Shown: piece by piece, positions 32,563 through 45,317 of the stretch
Layout of the letters: every line of letters begins with the position of its first letter
How positions within the stretch are numbered: position 1 is the first letter of the stretch
Assembly: GCA_034440635.1 (NCBI GenBank)
Contig: JAOTON010000900.1
Coordinates: 124,001 to 188,000 of the forward strand
Direction of reading: 5' to 3'
Length of the DNA: 64,000 nt
From: Lepas anatifera
Taxonomy: Eukaryota > Arthropoda > Thecostraca > Lepadidae
The notes under the pieces: model-generated
Seen by the model: only the letters and a program-made list of their open reading frames with translations
The model's database searches: none
Told to the model about the DNA's origin: nothing
Translations under genes and position numbers: made by a program

Positions 32563-32831
32563 CATAGGCGGATCCAGGGGGGCAAGGGGGTACGTGCCTC
32601 CCCCGATCGACCCCCGGCGCCCCCCTGAAAGGTCGATGGCGCCCCCTGAAATGTCGCTTCCCACCCCCCCAGGATCCGAAAGTCGGCGCACACCGATAGG
32701 ATTTGGCGCCCACCTGATAGCTTTTGCCGGTCATAAGTGGCGCCCCCTGGTCCGGATGGCGCCCCCCCGGTCCGGATGGCGCTCCCCCGGGAAGGTGTCT
32801 CCCCCGATCGGCAATCCTGGATCCGCCTATG
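32563..32831. mobile_element. hAT-like MITE, family M1 copy 3 (best preserved)
   Basis: Perfect 16-bp inverted ends CATAGGCGGATCCAGG are flanked by an exact 8-bp duplication TCCGCATA (32555-32562 and 32832-32839). Length 269 bp. The interior has repeated GGCGCCCCC words, including a duplicated GGTCCGGATGGCGC. No coding capacity. Confidence 0.95.
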
Positions 32832-32839
32832 TCCGCATA

Positions 32840-33289
32840 TTGTGGGTATTAATTCCTGCGTCCTTGGAAGGGTGCTGGGAGGCGACATTGAAGGTGCCAG
32901 GGCGCAGTGTAAGGACACCGTGAGTCCACGCTGGCAGGAGAGTGGCAGTATGACCGCGTATCCGACCAAGGGGGGGCATCCACTGGCGGATCCAGGGAAA
33001 ATGGCACTTGCCCTCCCCTTCAACTTCCCCGATTTTGCCGAGTTTGCCTTGGAAGCCTCTTATAAAGTCCAGTTCATTATTTGCCAGCGAGAACAGCCAG
33101 CCAAATATATTTCAAACATTCAGAGACTTAACTCCCATTGGTGCTCCTGGTGCTAGAGCACAAGCAAGTTTTTAGGTCGGCCCCCTCGATGGCCTATAGC
33201 GAATGCGCGGAACTGTGCACCAACTGAACTGCTTCTTCACGCGTGTACAACACGCAGAATTTTCTTTGACGTCGAGTTTCGCCGATTGA
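32840..33289. other. Unassigned sequence with a solitary MITE end
   Basis: A left-end-like CACTGGCGGATCCAGG at 32981-32996 has no visible partner. Confidence 0.35.
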
Positions 33290-33830
33290 AATAAAATGGG
33301 GCCCCAGCAGCTGCGGTCCCAAGGGAAAGTGGACCTCATTGGTAGTGGACCTCCTAGATGCAGTGGGCCTAGACGTCGGGACCCCCGTGAGCAGGGGCCC
33401 ATACGAGCAGGGGGCCCTCTACGAGCAGGGGGCTTCCACGTGCAGGGAACCCAGGAGCAGGAAGCCCCTTGAAGTAGGAAGCCCCAGTAGCAGCCTTCAG
33501 AGGCAGGGGCCCCAGGAGGCAGGTGGCCACACGAACAAGGACCATTACCTACAGTTGCCCTTGGAGCAGTGGCCCTCTAGTGGTGGTTAGTTTCAGAAGT
33601 AGGGGGCCCCAGGGGAAATTGAGTCCCCAGGGGCAGTGGACCAAGAAGCAGAGGCTCCCCATTGGCAGTTAGAATAAGCGAACAGAGGCCTTCAGAGCCA
33701 GAGAGCCCCCTAACTGACGTCAGCCTCAGGCGTTGGGGCCCCCGCGAGCAGGGGGACCCCACAAGCAGGGGGGGCACGAGGAGCAGGGAGCTCAAGGATC
33801 AGGAAGCCCCCTGGAGAGAGAGGGAGAGAA
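33290..33830. repeat. Degenerate GGGGCCC/GCAGGGGG minisatellite
   Basis: Irregular repeats built from GAGCAGGGGGCCC-like words at about 18-30 bp spacing run through this stretch. It resembles the GGGCCC-rich block at 24180-24740 in style. Frames within it shift and encode nothing recognisable. Confidence 0.7.
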
Positions 33831-35460
33831 AAGGAACTCCATTGTCTCAATGTAGTCATCACCCGCTTAAGCAAATGCACGAGTTTTTCGTCACACTTTG
33901 TAGCTTCAGGAAAGCTTTATCTTCTGGCTGCATCCTCCAGTCTCATGAGATTTGGCTTGGCTGTCTACGTAGCGAGAGGAGGCTCGCTGCGTGTTTGTGT
34001 GCGTGTCTGTGTGCATTGAGGCGACAGAGAATCGCACTTTAATCCATTGATTTAGCTCGTCACGTGCGGAATTTCCCACTGTGGAGGCGACGTCGTACGA
34101 CACGGTGCAAACAGATGTCCCCCACGTCTGCGCCGTCATCACCGAGCTGGCACAGCCGGACAGCGAGATGTGTAACCTTTTCTAGAGAGAGGGGAGAGAG
34201 GGGGAAGGGAGAAAGCAAATGGGAGAGGAACGAACAGATCAAGCCGTGGTTCGTGCTAGCGCAGTTTAATCAGCACCAATCAGCGGGTCATATTTGGCCT
34301 ACATCAGAGGACGGAAGCCTCTCCCCGGGAACCAGTCCTAACACCCGCTCTGCCGAGCCTCCCAGCCACCCTCGCCCAGGTGGGAGGGGAGGGGTGTGGG
34401 ATTCAAACATCCCCCTCCTCAATATTGACTCCTATGCGGGATAGCGAAAAAACGCGATTGCTGGTGGCTAGCTCATAACAATTGATAAAGAAACTATATG
34501 AGTCACTTTTTGGCTCAGGTCAATATTAAGGTCATGAGGGGTCAAGTAAAATGACAGGTAAGAGAAGAAATTTTGGGCTCTAGCGTGTGACAAAGTTGAG
34601 TTACGATCAATGTTTATGCACCATTGGCTTCCTCTTTTTGCGGCAAATTGAATGATGTATGGTATAACTTAACTAGGTCAAAACATAAAAATGACGTGGC
34701 CCAAGATCAGGTCAAGGTCCCGTCTGGCCTAGCATTCTGGAGGTGGACGTTAGAGGCCCTGCTGACAAGACCGCGACAAGGGACGGAACAGGGCATAGAC
34801 AGCTTCTGCTCCAACATGGTAGTTTCAGCTGGTGTGACCTCATTTGCCTGTCATTTACTAGTTCATGTATATCATGTATGTACATTTGTACATGGTACTA
34901 TAATTTCTATATAAGAATCCACAATTTCTTTAAAAAAAATTGGGAAAATCGATACCGATTCGCCAGGAGCCCTTGCAATTATCGGGATATTCGGGCTGAG
35001 AACCTCCTTTTCTATTTCAGGGATTTCCACGCATATTTCAAGGCCCTACACCATTTCAGGGCCTCCGATGACAGCGCCAAATCCCTCTGCATTCGCCTGG
35101 GCCCGGCTATCTTTAGAGACACTGGTAATATTCAGAGGTTTGCTGGGTGGCTTTTGGGCCTTTCCAAAACGGTAGGATCGAATTTTTACATAAATTCCGG
35201 GGCCCACATTTCCGATGTGAGATCTCTTTTGTTTTCTAAGGGCCTCTAGTTCGCTTCATATTCACTCTTAGTAAATTTGAAACACATTCTAGCACACATA
35301 CCATTCTTTTATGCTATACCCTCCTTTATTCCCATTCTACTAAGATACCAGTTTAGGTTTCCTTTACCGTTTTGAGTACCCCTACAACAACTTGTGCGCC
35401 CCCTGGTAAAATAAACATAAAAGTTGGCACCGGACCAGTCAATCCTTATCCTGCTGCCAG
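33831..35460. other. Unassigned sequence
   Basis: A GA-rich patch lies at about 34180-34225. No domain-bearing frame was found. Confidence 0.3.
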
Positions 35461-36090
35461 ACTTTTTGAGTCACGACTCAAAGTCAGAGTCGACTCCGAG
35501 TCGACTCAAGTTTTGCTCGAGTCAGAGTTGAGCCGGCTCACTTTCGGATTTGGGTTGAGTCAGAGTCGACTCAACTACTCAACCAGTTGAGTCAATCAAA
35601 ATCTGAGTCAGCCTCCAAGCCCTGAGTCAGAGTTGAGTCGACTCAATTATTTATCTTCTTAACATATGTGATGGCATGGCAGACATTTTAGAAATTTTTA
35701 GAACTAACTGTTTTAAAGGATTTATAATGTTTTTGATAATAATAGGTAATTGAATATTCTCACATCCACACTAGACCCATGTCGGTATCAGTGGTTGACA
35801 AACATGAGCAATGTAAAATATACTGTTTCAAAAGCACATCGAATTTTTAGTTATTTTTCCATTTAATCTTAGCATTAGCATGTAAAATCAAACAGCAGCA
35901 TTGGAGAGTAGGCCCAAAATCGGCCTTTGTCAACTTTGAAGATGCACATCATACAGAGTCCTATGCTCATGCCCATGCTCATACAAGAATTCACTCCTAA
36001 GAAACCATATCCTTATTTTCTATTTTATTCCTTCGTTTGACTAAAAAAGAAAAACTATTTTATGTGAGCGCCAGATACAGGGTACCAAAG
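35461..36090 (-). mobile_element. TGACTC-array element, copy III (one end only)
   Basis: In reverse orientation this matches the right-hand 600 bp of copies I and II. It starts with a TGACTC/GAGTC array (about 35461-35650), then the conserved CTTAACATATGTGATGG region and an AT-rich interior up to about 36090. The other end and the TTAA insertion are absent, so it is truncated. Confidence 0.8.
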
Positions 36091-38232
36091 AATTGTGAAG
36101 TATATTTTTTGACCTAGTGTAAAGTGTAATGTAAGATTACGGTATGGATGAACGTAGGAGCGTAATGCAAGATTCATCAGTCTCAACCTAGAGGCCAGTA
36201 TTTCATTTACTTTTACTCTTGGATCTGATACCTCGCTCACGATAGAAAAGACAAAGTGTATACGTAAAATTTTGTGCATTTATGGTACAGCAAAACATGG
36301 CCAATAATTAACGAGTTCAGGAGACACACAAGCACAGAGCCTAAACAAAAGATAAACCTAACGAAAAGAGAGAAAGATAACGAGTACTGACATGACGGCT
36401 GGAGACAGGCACAGAGGTACCGCTGAAAGATCAGTGCTTTGCACGGTTGCACAACCAGTGACCGGTTACGGTGGCACTACCAGTGGACCAGTGCTCCCTT
36501 GTCAAGGGTTCCAGTCGTTTTTTATACTCGCTAATGCAGAAAAGAGAAAGAACTAATGGCTTCAGATGGCTGCCAATCGATTGTGAAAAAGTGTCAGTTG
36601 GTCACATGTATCGACCATGTGGCCCAACTCTCTCACTATCTACGGGCTGGTGTGCTAACCGGTGGCTAACACTCAAGCCATTTTATACACCACTGGTTCG
36701 ATGGCCGGCCTGCTTGAACGTATTCTCTTAAAGATGCGCACTAACACAAATAATATTTACAAAATCTTTCTTTGCACAAAAGCTCAAAAATAGGTCAAAA
36801 CGGAGCAAGGATATAACTTCAGCCACTTATTACAATATCCACCATCTGTCACGTTTCGCCGTCTCCCCTGTGACAGAGTTCCTGCCTTTACCCTTTTCCT
36901 GTATTGTTGCCTGCTCGAACGTACCCCCCACCTTACCCTCCCCCTCACTTTAAGCCTGCGGCGGGAGCCCCAGGCACTCACAGTGGAAAAGAAACTAACC
37001 AAAGCAGATAGGGGTTGTTTGCATATGACGTCAGCGACTTAACGGAGGGGAGGGGGTCTGGCATTTTCGAACGATTTCTGATCTGACGGGAGGAAGTCGG
37101 GGGGAGGTTAAAAATATTCAGCTATCGCGAAATAGTTTTATTGAGTGAGTATTGTGCGGGTCCAGGGTAGTTGAAGAGCGGACCCTTCAATGTTTCGCAC
37201 CTAAACGTACTAGAATTATGGTATGGTACCAGTTCTAGTTTAAAATACTAACAATGTGCGATAAAATACGCTAGCCAAGTAGTTTCATACAATGATAAAC
37301 CACACGCCGCTGCAGCCGGCTGTTATTTTTTTTCAAAAACAAAACAAGGAGCCGTGCGTTTGAAGAGGAGGTGGTTGTCGTGGTTTCTTCATGTGCTTTT
37401 GAATGATTTCCAAGGCAGAATTTATGGTATTGTTTACTATTCTTTTTCATTTCGTTTTTGTAGTGAAGTGGGCACTTGTAACGTTTTAAGGTCATTTCAA
37501 TTGAGAACAAAAAAATGCTGATGATAGCCGCCAATCTCTATCATACTTATGTTTAAACTATTTTCCTTAAATTAATAAATCAGTATCAAATCCAAGCATA
37601 AAATTAATTTCAAACCCCTTACTTTAAAGTCCCGGTGACTGCACTCACCCTACGCTCTGACGGTCGTCAAATGCGGTGAATGTGGCTCTGCTATTTTTCT
37701 TACGTTTAATTTTTTTTCCAAACATAGGTCCCCTCAAGAGGATTTAGTTCTAATTAGTAAAAAACGTGTGTATCAAAAGGTAGCTCTGCAATCGCGATCG
37801 TGTTTATTAGCCATTTTATGCTTGTTGCCATAGCGCTGACCTGTACCTTCGGCTGACCCAGAGGTCACACCCAGTGTCCACCGCTACCAGCTGCCCGTAC
37901 CGCCCGAGCCAAGGCAATAGACACTGCCCGGGCATTGTGGTTCGGCGGCGTCTCTGCGTGATTGCTCATGTCGACCGCCGCTGCTGTCGAGAGGGGGCCT
38001 GGTCATTTTTGACGATTGCTGACGAAGGGGGAAGGGGCTCAACCATTTTCTGACGATTTCTGACAAGGGAGTAGAGGGGCTCCGAACACCCTCAATTTTG
38101 GCTGACGCCATATGGGAACAGCCCAATATGGCTGAGCTTTTCCCCTCAGATTGTTTAGCTTTTCCCCTCTGAGCTCCGCTTTGGATTGTTTCGCATATCT
38201 TGTTGTGAAACCTTAACGTCGACTTTTACGGA
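36091..38232. other. Unassigned sequence
   Basis: No supported gene or repeat. Several short frames lack domains. Confidence 0.3.
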
Positions 38233-38328
38233 CAGCTGGCCAGCTGAGCGAGCAAACCACCGGACAGCTGGACTTGGATCATTGGACAGCTGACCAGCTG
38301 ACTGTGGACTTGGACCGCAGGACAGCTG
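38233..38328. promoter_or_regulatory. CAGCTG E-box cluster 2
   Basis: Six exact CAGCTG hexamers start at 38233, 38241, 38265, 38287, 38295 and 38323. Two pairs are exactly 8 bp apart, and the pattern repeats with a period of about 54-58 bp. This is independent in sequence from the cluster at 31529. Regulatory use is inference. Confidence 0.5.
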
Positions 38329-38489
38329 CTTGGAAGGGCAATATCTACAAAACACGGGTTTTCCAATAAAAAACTAGGATTATTCTGAACACATTTTTCA
38401 TGTACACCAGATCATGCAAAACCTTTTGCAAAGCTATTTTCTGCTGTATCGCGTCTCATCGTTTCTTTCGAAACACTGCATTTGAGAGC

Positions 38490-39170
38490 CGGGCTGCCAT
38501 TCTCAATCATTTGGATGCTATTGTGTCCGACGAGTCTTTTCTGCTCGAAAGAAAACGTTTGGGTGCGCCTAGCAAAACGTGCCCGTATCGCAGCGGAGGC
38601 GGCATTCGCTGGTAACACATCTTTCTTTGTTGTGCCGGCTGGAACTTTGCTGCTATCGCAAATCCAACGGCCGCTCCGGAGATATTTCTCGAGTCCTTTT
38701 CCGTTGGAGTGGATGCTATCAAAAGGGTGGCGGCAGCCGGCCTTTGACGGCTGCCGGATCTGAGACTTCCTGAGACGGTGCAGCCGTATCGAGCTCCACC
38801 CCGCCAGGGACAGCCCACAGCGGCAACCGGAGCCGCCGCGATAATGTTGTACTTCGCTCATTACAGCAGACACGCCATGTGTCATCCATCAGACGCAAAC
38901 ACCATCAATAACCAGCGCCGAGCGAGACGGCGAGGCGCCGGGCGTCCCTCCAGGAGGGGCGTTCGGCGCCGCGCCGTCTGGAGCGGCACCGGAAACCGAG
39001 AGCACCCCCCTACTCACACCCCTCCGGGAGACCCCCAGCTGACCCGACCTCCCCTCGGCAGCTAAAACAACAGCCTCACCACTGATGCTGCCTCGGCCAC
39101 ACACGACCACTCCAGGCCTTCCCGGTACCGCCACCCCGTCAGGACTGGAAATCGCTTGGACCACCCACAA
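38490..39170. promoter_or_regulatory. CpG-rich islet
   Basis: CpG-dense sequence has overlapping frames on both strands, none with a recognisable domain. It could be a regulatory islet or an unrecognised exon. Composition is the only evidence. Confidence 0.3.
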
Positions 39171-39589
39171 CCGAGATTACATGCATTGCCTACCAAGGCA
39201 TACCAAGCTACTCGAGCAAGCGGTCAATTATAAGCTAGTTTGATGATTGATGATGAATAAGAGCCCTTATCAGATGAGCTTTAATAAAAATATCGACCCG
39301 ACACCTGAATGTTTCAAATCACTGGGCTATTACTGATAGCACGAGTACCTGCATATTTTACCTCCACGCAATCAAAGCTAACAGCCCCGTAAACTTCCTC
39401 TTGCCGGCCATTAATAAACCCTGCCAGTCATTAACATGTGAGAAGTCCCATCTCCGCCTTTTCAGACCTGGTTCTGAAGCAATTAAAAAGCAACGGGGCA
39501 TAAAGCTCAACGTGCTATAGCACTCTGCTAAAAAAATGACTTAAGCTATGACCCCACGGTGAGACGCGGAGTTATTTGTTGAACTTTGA

Positions 39590-40010
39590 CCCATGCAATC
39601 CGCTACATCGGCACTTCCGGCAAAACAGCGTGAAGCCCCTCTTCCGTCAAAACAATCCGGAGATGATTGTTTCGGCTCTCCGACATGCTGTTCCGGCCGT
39701 CGCCGGCCGCGCGGCCGTTTGGAGCCGGCGGCGCGCTCCGCAGCCACCATTCGTCGCCGCGGAGCCGCCGTTTTTCGCCGTTGCAGCAATCTATTCGTGA
39801 CAAATGGTCGTCAGCAAAAAGACGAGAATGGCGCACTCAGCCGGCGCCGACAGGAAACAGGCGGCATTCCCGGCGCGCGGCGAATGCCGACACGGCCGCC
39901 ATCGCTGCCGCCGCCGTCAGCCCTTCACTGAAGGGGGCAGATGTACAGATTTCGGAGCTTCAGAGGAGCCGCTGGCTGAGACTGAGAGCGTCGAAACACG
40001 GCCGCTGTAA
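39590..40010. promoter_or_regulatory. CpG-rich islet
   Basis: The islet is dense in CGGCG and GCCGCC words, with GCCGCCGTTTTT and GCCGCCATCGC among them. Several frames are open in parallel because of the GC bias. No domain was recognised. Confidence 0.3.
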
Positions 40011-43000
40011 GGCAGAGCTGCAGGCCTCGTGTCTCACTTTCTCGCCAATTATTCTGTTTTATGAGTACTTGCTTAGTGACCGAATCTGACTCCATTGCGC
40101 CATGCAAGGGCGCCAGTAAAAAAGGGAGTGAGAACGGGGTTTGTTGATACACTTTAAATCCTCCTAGGAAGCACTTTACCATGTTAAACATTTCAAGTTT
40201 TGAATCCTTGACGGGCTTTGCTCAAGCTGCTGACAAGGCGCTGAGCTTTCCTCTTAATTGGACCGAAATCAGACAATGTTCTGATGCAAAGTCTTCGTCT
40301 CCCCGATCCCCTATTCAAGGTTCGTGGTGGTAGGAGAGTAGGGTTGTGATAAACTTCAAGAGTACTTTTTCGAAATTTTGCCATACGAGGTGGAGAAGTT
40401 CTGGGGAATAGAGTGGGGAATACCCATAAAACTGCAAAGGTTACAAGTAGGGATGCCAACCCGGGATTGAGGAATCCGATCCCAGAATGATTGAATGACA
40501 CATTCGTATTATAAGCAAAAACTAATGCCCACATCCCAGTGACGAAGCCAGATAATACCAGTGCCAGATCCAGACAACATTGGGGGCTAGCTATCACCTG
40601 GGAACAACATTCGGCTCTGCATTAACGGCACTCATTTCGACATTTGGCTGATCCAGCCATGTCTCTGCCACTGTCCACATCCCATTTGCAGTCATAGATT
40701 ATTTCAATTTGGTTTATATTGACCGTTTGCATGCCTCAAAACAAACTTAAACAAACAATCAAAAACCTTTCTGCAAATATACTAACAAAAATACATTTGT
40801 ATGGCTGGACTGAAGAAAAATAAGAACAGAATACTGGCATGTATGTGTAGGTAAATGTTCAGAGAGCACACCCATGGCCAGTCAAGCTATCTGGGGCATA
40901 CCCCTAACGCTTAGCGACAGTAACACTGCAGGAATACAACCGTGTCTACCGTATTATTGTTCAGGCGTGATCTGACGTTTGTAACAAAACTTCTTGCGAT
41001 GGAAATGCTAACTCAGATTCGACACACGCTGGTATAATTTTTAGCGAATCATATGCCTGCAAAACATGTCCCATCTTTCCATATGCTGCAAGGTTCTCCA
41101 ACCCACTTCTGACAGCTGAGAACTGACAGCTGACAGCACCAGAATGGAAGCCTTGAGCCTACCTGACCGTCGCTGTCGTGTAGCTGCACTAGACTTTGGG
41201 GTTGGTGCCGCTCTGGACACCGGCTCAAACCTGAGGCAGCACTGGCTACAGATATGAGACTGCCAAACATTGGTGGATATGTAATCGATAGTTGGAAGAA
41301 AAATACACAATCTGCATAGTGAATCACGACTAGGTGAGGAATAGTTCGCCATGAATAGAGCAAATGCCACAGAGTCTATAGTGTGAACAGATAAAACTAC
41401 AGGGAGCTGTAAATTCCTCGCCTTCTTGTGAGAGCCAGACTATATTAAGCCAACTCCTTCCTTCTTGTGAGAGCTAGACTAGTAAGCCAGATCTGCATGT
41501 AGCATACAAGCTTCAGAAGTGCCTCCGACAGTCAGGGGCGCATTTCTGATTTTTTTAAGGGTGCTTTTCCACCCCACCTCCCGAAGTGTGTACATATGCA
41601 ATTATACACGCTTGCATGCCTGCATAGTGGTATACTTCCCAGTTGTATAGAGCTGAGTATTCGGTAGGCACTCAAGTGTCTTGTTTATAGAAAAGCCACC
41701 GGGCTCAGCCATCATCAATGGACCATCTGCAGCAGATGCAGGTCCATATGTAACCTCATTTTCTGTCAAAATTCAACAGTCATGATCGCCTTATCTGCAA
41801 AATGGGAATCGGCTTTGAAAATTTGTCAGCGACAGCAAAGCAGCAATACTGAAACATGTGATGCTATGATTGCTGTTGTCAACGTTATGTTGTAAAGAAA
41901 GAAAAACAGTTTTGAACAATCGCACCGACTCTAGGGATGGGACTGAAATTCAGGTACGTTCATAACTGCTGGAATGTTTCGGAGGAGATATATCTGGAAG
42001 CATCCGTGTGCGGAAACAATCCGTAGTCCATCCTTTCATTTGGTGCAGGTGCTAAGTAGACTGTAAGCCCTATTCTTCGTAACATCCCACCACGTCATGA
42101 ACCCTTAAGAGTGCCTGCTTCATGACCGTCGCTTTTGGCCTTTGGATCCCGGATGGTAGTCACCCATTTGAGGAGTCCTTCCCCCTCCCTTCCCCAGTCT
42201 TTTCCTTCGATACTTTTTACAAGTAGTGCTCCGAAATATGCCAGGGCTTTGAGCTGGGATCCCAAAAAATGGCCAACTGCTTAAAATCCAGACCGTAAAA
42301 GCCTTGCGGAGTGAGCAAGGTGAATGAGACAATACCTTTACGGAGCAACTGGACTTTTCCCTTCATGGGCACTTTTGATAAATTCTACTCAAAACAGTCA
42401 ATCATGCAAGAAAAGCTATTCTTTCTACATCCAGAAATTATTCACCAAAAGATACATAGTAGTGATTCCTTCCCAAGAGGCGAAATGCCCCTGTCTGGAG
42501 TAGATACTCGTACTGTCCAGAAAAGGAAGTAACATACTCGTACTCGATAAGAGTATCAATAAAAAGGTTGTAGTACCTACCAAAGCAGCGTTTTCTTCTT
42601 TTTGTTTCTTTTACGTACAAATTGAAATGTAAGCTTTAGGCTATTTCCAGGATTGTTGGCAACAGTCTGAACGTCTTATGATACTTCCCTTCAAATTTTT
42701 CCCAGTGTGTAGGTATGCATATACCAGCATGCTTAGGCAGAGGCAACCGAAGGTCGGTGTAACCTGCGTGTGGTCAGTAATGCCGAAGCACAATACCTCC
42801 GATTAAGATACACTATTCATCAATGCTGGTAGGAATTTTTATATGGGCAGTTTAATGTGTTTCCGAAAGCATTAAGACAACACCTGAAATAGCAGTCGAA
42901 GTAACAGGTCTATTTTCGTGCAACTATTGAAGGAACGGGAATACCCATGTTACAAGGGCTACAAGTGTTGTATCCTTTTCTCATGAGGACATGATTAATA

Positions 43001-43100
43001 GCACTCTGTGACGCCTGAACCGTGTGGACTTTTGCTATGTCCATTAATCACCTGCTCCTCCCAGCGTGATTGATAAAACGTCGTGTTGCCACAATTTGTC
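40011..43100. other. Unassigned AT-rich sequence
   Basis: A minus-strand frame at 40193-40597 (134 residues) has a hydrophobic start and a basic end but no family I recognise. Two CAGCTG sites lie near 41110-41130. Nothing else is supported. Confidence 0.3.
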
Positions 43101-43109
43101 TTTTGACGA

Positions 43110-43780
43110 CACATCGAAGCCTCTCGGGGGCGGCTGGTGCTTGTTTTATCAACTCCAGCACCAGTCAGAAGGCACCGTCACTCCGGCTGCGCGTGCCTGC
43201 AGCCGGCCTGGCCCGGTGTCGTCATTTATCAGCGTCGGCCCGGTCATATTTGTGCTGGGTCTGTAAGAAGCCTGGCTGGGCGGACGTCGCTGCCGACGCG
43301 GGCGCGCTGCTGATGCTCGTGCCCGCCGACGCCTCCCCGCTCACATGACAGATCACCGCCCATTGTTTGTTAGTAAATAACAGACTGCTCAGGATTAGCC
43401 TGCAAAAACAAGATCTTCAACAGTGTTTGGCGGTAATTATTTAAACAAGAAATCTCACGTTTTGGACTGGCAAAAAGCTTGGGCGCCGCCTCCGCCGGCT
43501 CGCAGAGGCTCCGCCGGCCGATGGCAAAAACAGACAATGCGAAAACAACGCCGACTGATGCATGGTTCGTGTCGGCGGTCGGACGGCGCTGGAGCGCGTT
43601 TTTGCGGTGGCCTGGCGACAGCGCCGCCGCCCTCAGCTCATTATGCCGCCATTTGCAGCGGCGCTCGTCAGTGGACTGAGCAGGCGACGACGGCGCTGTG
43701 GGTGCTGCGTCTCCGCCGTGGGAGAGCCCTTCCAGCGGCGGATTCAGCGGAACACCCGCCAGCCGTACTCGTGACTCTGG
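43110..43780. promoter_or_regulatory. CpG-rich islets
   Basis: There are two CpG-dense parts (43110-43350 and 43470-43780). The second includes GCCGCCATTT (43645-43654), a YY1/Pho-type core. A minus-strand frame of 200 residues (43370-43972) spans it, but its sequence is low in conserved-domain character and several other frames are open over the same bases. Confidence 0.3.
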
Positions 43781-44940
43781 GCCATTGGGCATGGTACTTC
43801 TCCGATACATGCCGCTGGACTCTCCGCTCGGAAAGCTGGTACTTACGCATGGGTGCCATCTGTTCCTTGCACTTTTTGCGAGAAGGGAAAGCGGTGGACT
43901 TGAAAAGAAAATAATTCTATTTTGGAATTTATTTCTCTGTCTTTGACTAAAGCCTGCAACACAGGAACCCATTCTGCATAAAGGTTAAAGCTGAAAGCAG
44001 GAAAAACGCTGATTACGTATATTATTTCGTTATCTGGATCTATAGCCGAGAATGCAGAGCTTTCCTTGCAGCGTACTGCGGCTGGAGAACAGAAACGGTC
44101 CCCAGTTTATATGTAGGTTAACTAGCCCTACTATCATACCTTCATGAAGACAGTTCCGTCATCAATAGGCGCACTGAATCTAAAAATTTGAGTCTAAGAC
44201 TCTCACCTGATTATGCATCCTCTCAAGCCACCTCTAGTGCATATTGACTACATTCCTGATGTTGAACTGTAGCAAAGCTTTAACTATTCCAACACCTCCT
44301 CTGATGACTACGAAAAATCCCCTGATGCTTTAGAGTAGCTTTAACTGGTAGCAAACGAAAATCATCGCGTGAAATGTTTTACCGAAACCACATTTGCCCA
44401 GTGCAATATTACCTTCACACTCAATCAGGGCTGATGCTCCAAACGTTACTGGACAATAGCACCGCTCTATACACCAGGAGACTGCACTCTGCAGACCTTT
44501 TGGAAATCCCGCTTAACTAACAAGCGCACTGCTGCTAACATACAGCTAGTACTTTTGCCTTCCAGCTATTGATTACGTGTCCACCAATGCTTTGCAGTCT
44601 CATATCTCAGAAATTATGAGCAAAAAAACGTACTTCAACTAACAGATGTGAATCAGTTGCTTCTAGCTTACCATGGCTATCCCTCAATATCTAGAAAGTG
44701 TTGTGCAGAGATATCTGATGAGGGTTTGCACTGTTTGGGCTGGATGCGTGCTACATTCGTCATCTGATAGGAGCCGACTAATTCTGTTGGGCTGTTGCCA
44801 TCGTTTCATCATGTGTACACGGGGTAAGAGACGCACCACAGGGAATCTCCCGCGCCCAATCAACGTGCTGTCCGGGACGCCGCCTCAAAAGACAGTTCTT
44901 GCTTTTGAGAGCGTTCCTGCCTGGATATTATCGGCTAACC
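43781..44940. other. Unassigned AT-rich sequence
   Basis: Nothing recognised. Confidence 0.3.
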
Positions 44941-44941
44941 T

Positions 44942-44965
44942 TTCTCTCTTTCTCCCTTCTCTCAT

Positions 44966-45000
<35 letters not shown>

Positions 45001-45053
45001 CACTCTCTCTCGCCCTATCGCTCTATTGCTCTCTCGCTCTCTCGCTCTCGTTG
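44942..45053. repeat. (CT)n microsatellite
   Basis: Imperfect CT repeat, purest around 44976-45012. The Ser-Leu-rich frame across it is a repeat artefact. Confidence 0.9.
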
Positions 45054-45291
45054 TCTCGGCAACAGAACTTCTTGCTGACAAATTCATAAAATACGTGGCA
45101 GCGACAGGATATGGCATCTAGAAAAAGTTTCAAACTAGATGGAAAAAATCATTAAAGATGACTTACCGTACGAGTCACATTATTGATTCATCGGTCTTTC
45201 AAACTATTGCCTTTCTGTGTCTCGAATACTACTAATATGAATAACTCTTAGGAACTGGCTCCTCGGAATAAAAAGGTGCCCGTGGTGAGAT

Positions 45292-45317
45292 TTTTATTTA
45301 TTTATTTATTTATTTTA
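45292..45317. repeat. (TTTA)n microsatellite
   Basis: About six TTTA units. Confidence 0.9.

Noticed and set aside
32463..33023. 186-residue minus-strand frame
   Set aside because: It spans the MITE at 32563-32831 and has no domain.
43370..43972. 200-residue minus-strand frame
   Set aside because: It lies over a CpG islet where several frames are open. No domain or coding signature was recognised.
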